Part shown: one piece after another, positions 19,177 to 24,560 of the stretch
How the letters are laid out: every line of letters begins with the position of its first letter
Numbering within the stretch: the stretch's first letter is position 1
Assembly: GCA_008931825.1 (NCBI GenBank)
Contig: QXVZ01019119.1
Span: 1 to 24,560 of the forward strand
Direction: 5' to 3'
DNA: 24,560 nucleotides
DNA from: Phallusia fumigata
Taxonomy: Eukaryota; Chordata; Ascidiacea; Phlebobranchia; Ascidiidae
Translations under genes and position numbers: made by a program
Notes under the pieces: generated by a model
What the model saw: the letters and a program-made list of their open reading frames with translations, nothing else
What the model was told of the DNA's origin: nothing
The model's database searches: none

Positions 19177-20881
19177 TGTATCTGCTCTACAACTGGTACT
19201 AGGAAATAATGATTGCAAAAGTGTAATTACATGTAATGACACTTTATCAGTATGATTATATCCCAAACAGCGAGATAGGCTAAATACAGGCGCTTTAACT
19301 ATACGTTATTTTACCCACAATACTGAAGCAAAAAACATTGATAGCAACCACTGACTTTCTTCTATTGTGTTCTGCTTTAAGCCTTAACATCACTAACTGA
19401 CACTTTCTCAGTTCACCCACTTATCAAACGTCACCAAAGAAAATACATGATACTACAGGATTGCACAAGGAGCATGTACATCACACTTAACACAATCCAG
19501 TAGCCTACGCATGCGTTGTCCTTTTGGTCGGAGTGATTGTTGTTGGTTGTGCAACAGTGGCAAGCTTAAAGAAGCTTGATGAAAACTACTTACAAAGTTC
19601 AACAGGTAGTTCCCCGTCCATTTTTATCGCTTGACTTGTTAACTGGAACTTTTAACCTTGCTATATTCATTGTAGATCAGATGTGTCTGTAACTAATTGG
19701 TCGGAAATCCCTGAATATTCATTCAACAGTTGGCACTCGAGGTGATTCATGCCACGCAAAGTGATATTCACATTTCAATACATTTTTTAAACCAAGTTCA
19801 GCTTTTTTATTGTTAAGTGCAATACAACTGCAGCTTATGGTAACGATTAGCATACTAAACGCAAAAACATTAAGATGTGACGTCATCAACTTGGCCCACG
19901 AAGTCAATATCATTTTCGCATAATTGTAAACTGGCACGCTGCGTTCAAAAGATCCGTGGTATATATATTACATGTCTACGGTTGTTGTTTTATTTTCCAA
20001 CAAAATACAAGCCATGCTTAACATTATGCACTTTGATGCACGATCACTGTGTGTAGGTGTTACATTGATGGAGGAAACTTCCTGTTATTCTGATGCATGG
20101 CCTATGTAGCGAGATTATTTATCAATGACGTCTAATGTGCGACACAAATTATTACAGTAGTCTAATGCCTCCAGTCAGTTTTGTTTTCCTGTGTAGATAC
20201 GGAAAATACCTTAAGGGGACGTTTCAAGTTAATTCTTTAATTCCTGACAACTTATTCTTTTAAACCTATACTTCAAAGTTGTGATACAATTTCGTAATTT
20301 TATTTTTAAATTTCCGGTTATGTGTGGTGTTGTTAGGATATCGAGGTGCTAGAACTTGAAGTAAATAAATCGGCAAAAGCGTCAGTGGCTACCAAAATAC
20401 TAACAAAAATACCTGAATATGTGGCAGATGTTTGCAATGCAAGTTTTGTGATTGTTTTATTTGTTAATTCATCCGTTTATTTAAATAAAAATTTCAGAAA
20501 TATATTGCGGCAACTTGGTATCCACAAACTGTACATCCGCCAAACTGTGAAGATAACACACACATAAAATATAGTCGCAAACTAAATTTTATGTTGAAAT
20601 GCATCAGAAAAGCTGGTATGCACAAACGTGGTATGTACATCTCTTTCGTCCACCGTATTTATTATGCACCCACATCTTTTGAAAAACCAACTAACTTCTG
20701 CCATATGACCATTTTGTCAGTGAAAAAACAACAAAAAAATTTTTAACGCTGTAAGAAATATTTATTTTCTTACTGCCTTTTTCGTGTAGTTGGTGGTTCT
20801 TGTATTAATTTTTAAATTTTTCATTCACATACACAGATGATTTGTGGGTGATAGGAATTTCATAATTGTTGTCATCTCCTG
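18555..20881. repeat. First copy of a ~2.3-kb duplication abutting N20882 (assembly artefact)
   Basis: Runs from inside gene C exon 2 through exon 1 and module M to inside the gene D tail exon (20805-20881 is its truncated end). Every feature recurs 2315 bp to the right with no differences noticed, except in the last ~60 bases of the second contig (13 nt of micro-insertions here). Confidence 0.92.
19177..20804. repeat. Module M 5' of gene C
   Basis: Intergenic between gene C and gene D once the false duplication is removed. It is homologous to 11986-13785. It contains GGAAACTTCC (20073-20082; also 13056-13065), a palindrome fitting both an NF-kB half-site pair and two ETS cores, set in a conserved block. 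A 73-codon open frame (20346-20567) is broken by a stop in the homologous copy near 13400 and is not supported as a gene. Confidence 0.55.
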
Positions 20882-20882
20882 N

Positions 20883-23196
20883 AAACTCGTGTGTAGTTGG
20901 ATTTCTTGTTGCACCGTTATAAAACGAGTAAGGTACTCCTGCGTGTGTTTGTTAAGATGTTTCAATGAGAAGGTATTAAATAATGTGAATATAATTAAAT
21001 GCTAAATTTCGATAAAATATTGAATTTAATATTGTTTTTTTCGCCTACAATATTTGCTTGCTTTGTGTTTTACTTAATGAGTAATAGAACCGCTTTATCG
21101 CCTTCTAAAGCAAAGTATGTTTTTGTCAATTATGTTGCAATTAAATATGACGGAATAGTAATTTAGAAATTGCGAATGTTACGTGTATAAAAGCGACACA
21201 TACAATTAAATATACATTAGCAATTAAAAAAAAGTTATTTTTAAATTGTTTCGTTCTCAACCAAACGTCACCTGTCAAAAGTCCAAATTTTCCAACTAAA
21301 AACCAGTGAAGTTCGTTTGTTTTAACATTTGCTACTGTAGCTTGTCTTGCAGCACATCCAGCTTCAGCTTCAGTGTATGAATTGACAGACGAGAATTCAA
21401 CGTAATATCCATGTCCTTCAAACTGATACCAGGTTTGACCGCAGACTTGTTGTGCAAGCAACATTAAACCAAGCGAAGCTATTTTCACCATTGTATCTGC
21501 TCTACAACTGGTACTAGGAAATAATGATTGCAAAAGTGTAATTACATGTAATGACACTTTATCAGTATGATTATATCCCAAACAGCGAGATAGGCTAAAT
21601 ACAGGCGCTTTAACTATACGTTATTTTACCCACAATACTGAAGCAAAAAACATTGATAGCAACCACTGACTTTCTTCTATTGTGTTCTGCTTTAAGCCTT
21701 AACATCACTAACTGACACTTTCTCAGTTCACCCACTTATCAAACGTCACCAAAGAAAATACATGATACTACAGGATTGCACAAGGAGCATGTACATCACA
21801 CTTAACACAATCCAGTAGCCTACGCATGCGTTGTCCTTTTGGTCGGAGTGATTGTTGTTGGTTGTGCAACAGTGGCAAGCTTAAAGAAGCTTGATGAAAA
21901 CTACTTACAAAGTTCAACAGGTAGTTCCCCGTCCATTTTTATCGCTTGACTTGTTAACTGGAACTTTTAACCTTGCTATATTCATTGTAGATCAGATGTG
22001 TCTGTAACTAATTGGTCGGAAATCCCTGAATATTCATTCAACAGTTGGCACTCGAGGTGATTCATGCCACGCAAAGTGATATTCACATTTCAATACATTT
22101 TTTAAACCAAGTTCAGCTTTTTTATTGTTAAGTGCAATACAACTGCAGCTTATGGTAACGATTAGCATACTAAACGCAAAAACATTAAGATGTGACGTCA
22201 TCAACTTGGCCCACGAAGTCAATATCATTTTCGCATAATTGTAAACTGGCACGCTGCGTTCAAAAGATCCGTGGTATATATATTACATGTCTACGGTTGT
22301 TGTTTTATTTTCCAACAAAATACAAGCCATGCTTAACATTATGCACTTTGATGCACGATCACTGTGTGTAGGTGTTACATTGATGGAGGAAACTTCCTGT
22401 TATTCTGATGCATGGCCTATGTAGCGAGATTATTTATCAATGACGTCTAATGTGCGACACAAATTATTACAGTAGTCTAATGCCTCCAGTCAGTTTTGTT
22501 TTCCTGTGTAGATACGGAAAATACCTTAAGGGGACGTTTCAAGTTAATTCTTTAATTCCTGACAACTTATTCTTTTAAACCTATACTTCAAAGTTGTGAT
22601 ACAATTTCGTAATTTTATTTTTAAATTTCCGGTTATGTGTGGTGTTGTTAGGATATCGAGGTGCTAGAACTTGAAGTAAATAAATCGGCAAAAGCGTCAG
22701 TGGCTACCAAAATACTAACAAAAATACCTGAATATGTGGCAGATGTTTGCAATGCAAGTTTTGTGATTGTTTTATTTGTTAATTCATCCGTTTATTTAAA
22801 TAAAAATTTCAGAAATATATTGCGGCAACTTGGTATCCACAAACTGTACATCCGCCAAACTGTGAAGATAACACACACATAAAATATAGTCGCAAACTAA
22901 ATTTTATGTTGAAATGCATCAGAAAAGCTGGTATGCACAAACGTGGTATGTACATCTCTTTCGTCCACCGTATTTATTATGCACCCACATCTTTTGAAAA
23001 ACCAACTAACTTCTGCCATATGACCATTTTGTCAGTGAAAAAACAACAAAAAAATTTTTAACGCTGTAAGAAATATTTATTTTCTTACTGCCTTTTTCGT
23101 GTAGTTGGTGGTTCTTGTATTAATTTTTAAATTTTTCATTCACATACACAGATGATTTGTGGGTGATAGGAATTTCATAATTGTTGTCATCTCCTG
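20883..23196. repeat. Second copy of the ~2.3-kb duplication after N20882 (assembly artefact)
   Basis: Starts inside gene C exon 2 (20883-20938 carries the in-frame version of its 5' part), includes a second copy of gene C exon 1 (21491-21272) and module M, and continues without break into gene D. The copy of exon 1 here should not be counted as a further gene: it has no exons of its own 3' of the N. Confidence 0.92.
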
Positions 23197-24560
23197 AATT
23201 TTGGTCCCCTGCTTTCGAATGAGTTCCTGACTTAACTGCGTTGTTTTCCTGATTGGCAACATTGACGTATGTCGCTGCCTCTTTGGGATTGGAACCTGTT
23301 TGGCGAGTAATCTTGGTTTCATCTGCCAAAAAATCTTCCATTAGTTGGGAAAAATGAAAACAGTGTTGTTTGTGCGTTAATTATGCAATCTTACCGATTT
23401 CTGCATATTCAGAAACCTTGTCATTCGTTTTATTCTTTGAGCTGTAAAACAACGGCAAAATAACCCAAATTATTGCATTTTGTTGGTGGCAAGTATTACC
23501 TTAACTGTTTGCGAAAGTAGAGAAATAAAGCAAGTGCAATTACACCAGTGACGAATCCAGCAATGGAGCCAATCACAGCTACTAGAGTTGAGTCACTTCC
23601 TTGATCTGCGGATAAAACGCTCAATGTTTGGTTTTCTCACTTTCGCGCGAAAGTTTGTAATTTAACACATTTTGCCAGAAACGATCATATCGATAAGTAT
23701 GGTACACTAGACAGACTGAGAGGTCGAAAAAATGTGCGAATCAGGTAGTATATTTTTAAATTGCTTTATTTATTGATTTCTTTATGTTGCTAAGATGACT
23801 TTCCCTACAGCATTATTCGCTTAACAAAACGAAGCTGCCGGAAATTATCGAGTATCACGTGATTATTAATAGTTTTAAACTAAAACCACTAGTCGTAAGA
23901 GCGTAACATAATTAAACGCTTGTTGCCGCGGAAGGTCGGATAATAATCAAAAATTTTATATTTGCGTAAAAATCCACAACACGCATAATATCGGATTTGG
24001 ATGTTGCCGCACTCACCTAAATTAGATTTTGTTGTGATGTAAATACCTCGACGTGTAGATTCTTCTACAGTATTGTTGGTTTCTGCTAAATTGTAAAATA
24101 ACCAGTAATGCAAAAATCATAGCTTGTTTCTTTAACACAAAACATTACATAACACACTACCTGGTGTTCGGATATTTATTGTGGAGTCATGAAACGCCAC
24201 AGTCGTTGTGGGTGACTCAGTGGTTTGGGAAGCTGTAGTTTTTCGAACGGTGGTTGTAGGAGAAGTTGTGGTAGTAGAAGTAGTGGTTGCTGAAAATCGT
24301 TAGAGTTAAAAATGCGGTTCAAATGTTTTTGTAATCTAAACAGGGACTCCTAAGAGCTAAGCGTTGCTGTAACGGCCGTTTGTACAATCCAACGTTTTGT
24401 TGCTTAAAGCTAAGAAAAACTGTTACGCATATTTTACATTTTACTTCACGTTGTTTACTTCATAAGATAGTTACACCTACTTGGAAGGTCTCTCTGACAA
24501 ACGTATCTGGAAGAAGTTGAACATGAAACGTCAATCCACCAGTACTTTGCCCAACTTTCG
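23120..24560 (-). CDS. Gene D (5' end outside window): C-type lectin receptor, CTLD type 2, short tail
   Basis: Visible exons: 24560(partial)-24481, 24289-24161, 24082-24047, 23605-23500, 23441-23395, 23322-23120, with phases identical to genes A-C. The CTLD end reads AKYWWIDVSCSTSSRYVCQ, the same as gene C apart from one residue, with WID at the Ca2+ site. The stalk exon (129 nt) is the shortest of the four. The membrane span starts after DQGSDS and ends LALFLYFRKQL. The small exon gives SEYAEI, a strict ITIM match (S at -2). The tail exon is of the gene A class: YVNV, YEIP and an extra SVYVN near the end. A minus-strand AATAAA (23081-23076) lies 39 nt past the stop. Exon 1 and the first part of exon 2 lie beyond 24560. 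Confidence 0.83.

Noticed and set aside
20346..20567. A 73-codon plus-strand open frame in module M
   Set aside because: The homologous copy near 13330-13500 has an in-frame stop and indels, and no domain is recognisable.
21272..21491. A fifth receptor gene starting with a second gene-C-like exon 1
   Set aside because: It lies in the exact 2.3-kb duplication after N20882 and its downstream exons are absent; the copy is an assembly artefact.
1..24560. CRISPR arrays, bacterial operons, ribosomal RNA
   Set aside because: No regularly spaced short repeats, no prokaryotic gene layout and no rRNA-like conserved stretches are present.

Overview
The window is eukaryotic, AT-rich animal DNA. Its genes are split into short exons with GT-AG (and one GC-AG) introns, and mobile-element debris lies between them. 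The family it carries (tandem C-type lectin-domain receptors with a Thr-rich stalk, one membrane span and a Tyr-motif tail), the compact introns and the short 5' leaders behind strong splice acceptors suggest a tunicate, most likely Ciona. That assignment is inference. All recognisable protein genes are on the minus strand.

Layout, left to right. 1-383 is the end of an LTR-retrotransposon LTR followed by a tRNA-Leu-type primer-binding site. 685-1112 is an orphan, frameshifted 'long-tail' exon. Gene A occupies 1930-5033 (CTLD type 1, short tail), gene B 6636-10665 (CTLD type 1, long tail), gene C 16483-19176 (CTLD type 2, long tail), and gene D 23120 to beyond 24560 (CTLD type 2, short tail, 5' end outside the window). 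Two kinds of intergenic module recur. Module P follows the 5' ends of A and B and precedes long-tail exons. Module M follows the 5' end of C and precedes short-tail exons. A lone M flanked by P on both sides (about 11986-13785) looks like the scar of a lost gene pair.

The four genes share one seven-exon plan: signal peptide plus first half of the CTLD, second half of the CTLD, Thr-rich stalk, 36-nt linker, transmembrane segment, small YAEI exon, tail exon. The first four introns are phase 1, so ectodomain exons can be exchanged without breaking frame. The four genes realise all four combinations of two ectodomain types and two tail types. This resembles paired receptors that share ectodomains but signal differently, and it is the main biological observation here.

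Other notable items are a complete type I hammerhead self-cleaving ribozyme on the plus strand in the last intron of gene B, and a TIR-bounded insertion (14395-15738) whose empty site survives in two paralogous modules. Several defects are assembly artefacts. The N characters at 12761, 15136 and 20882 each separate two near-identical direct copies (145, 258 and about 2,315 bp), as expected when overlapping contigs were abutted rather than merged. The largest falsely duplicates exon 1 of gene C and the end of gene D.
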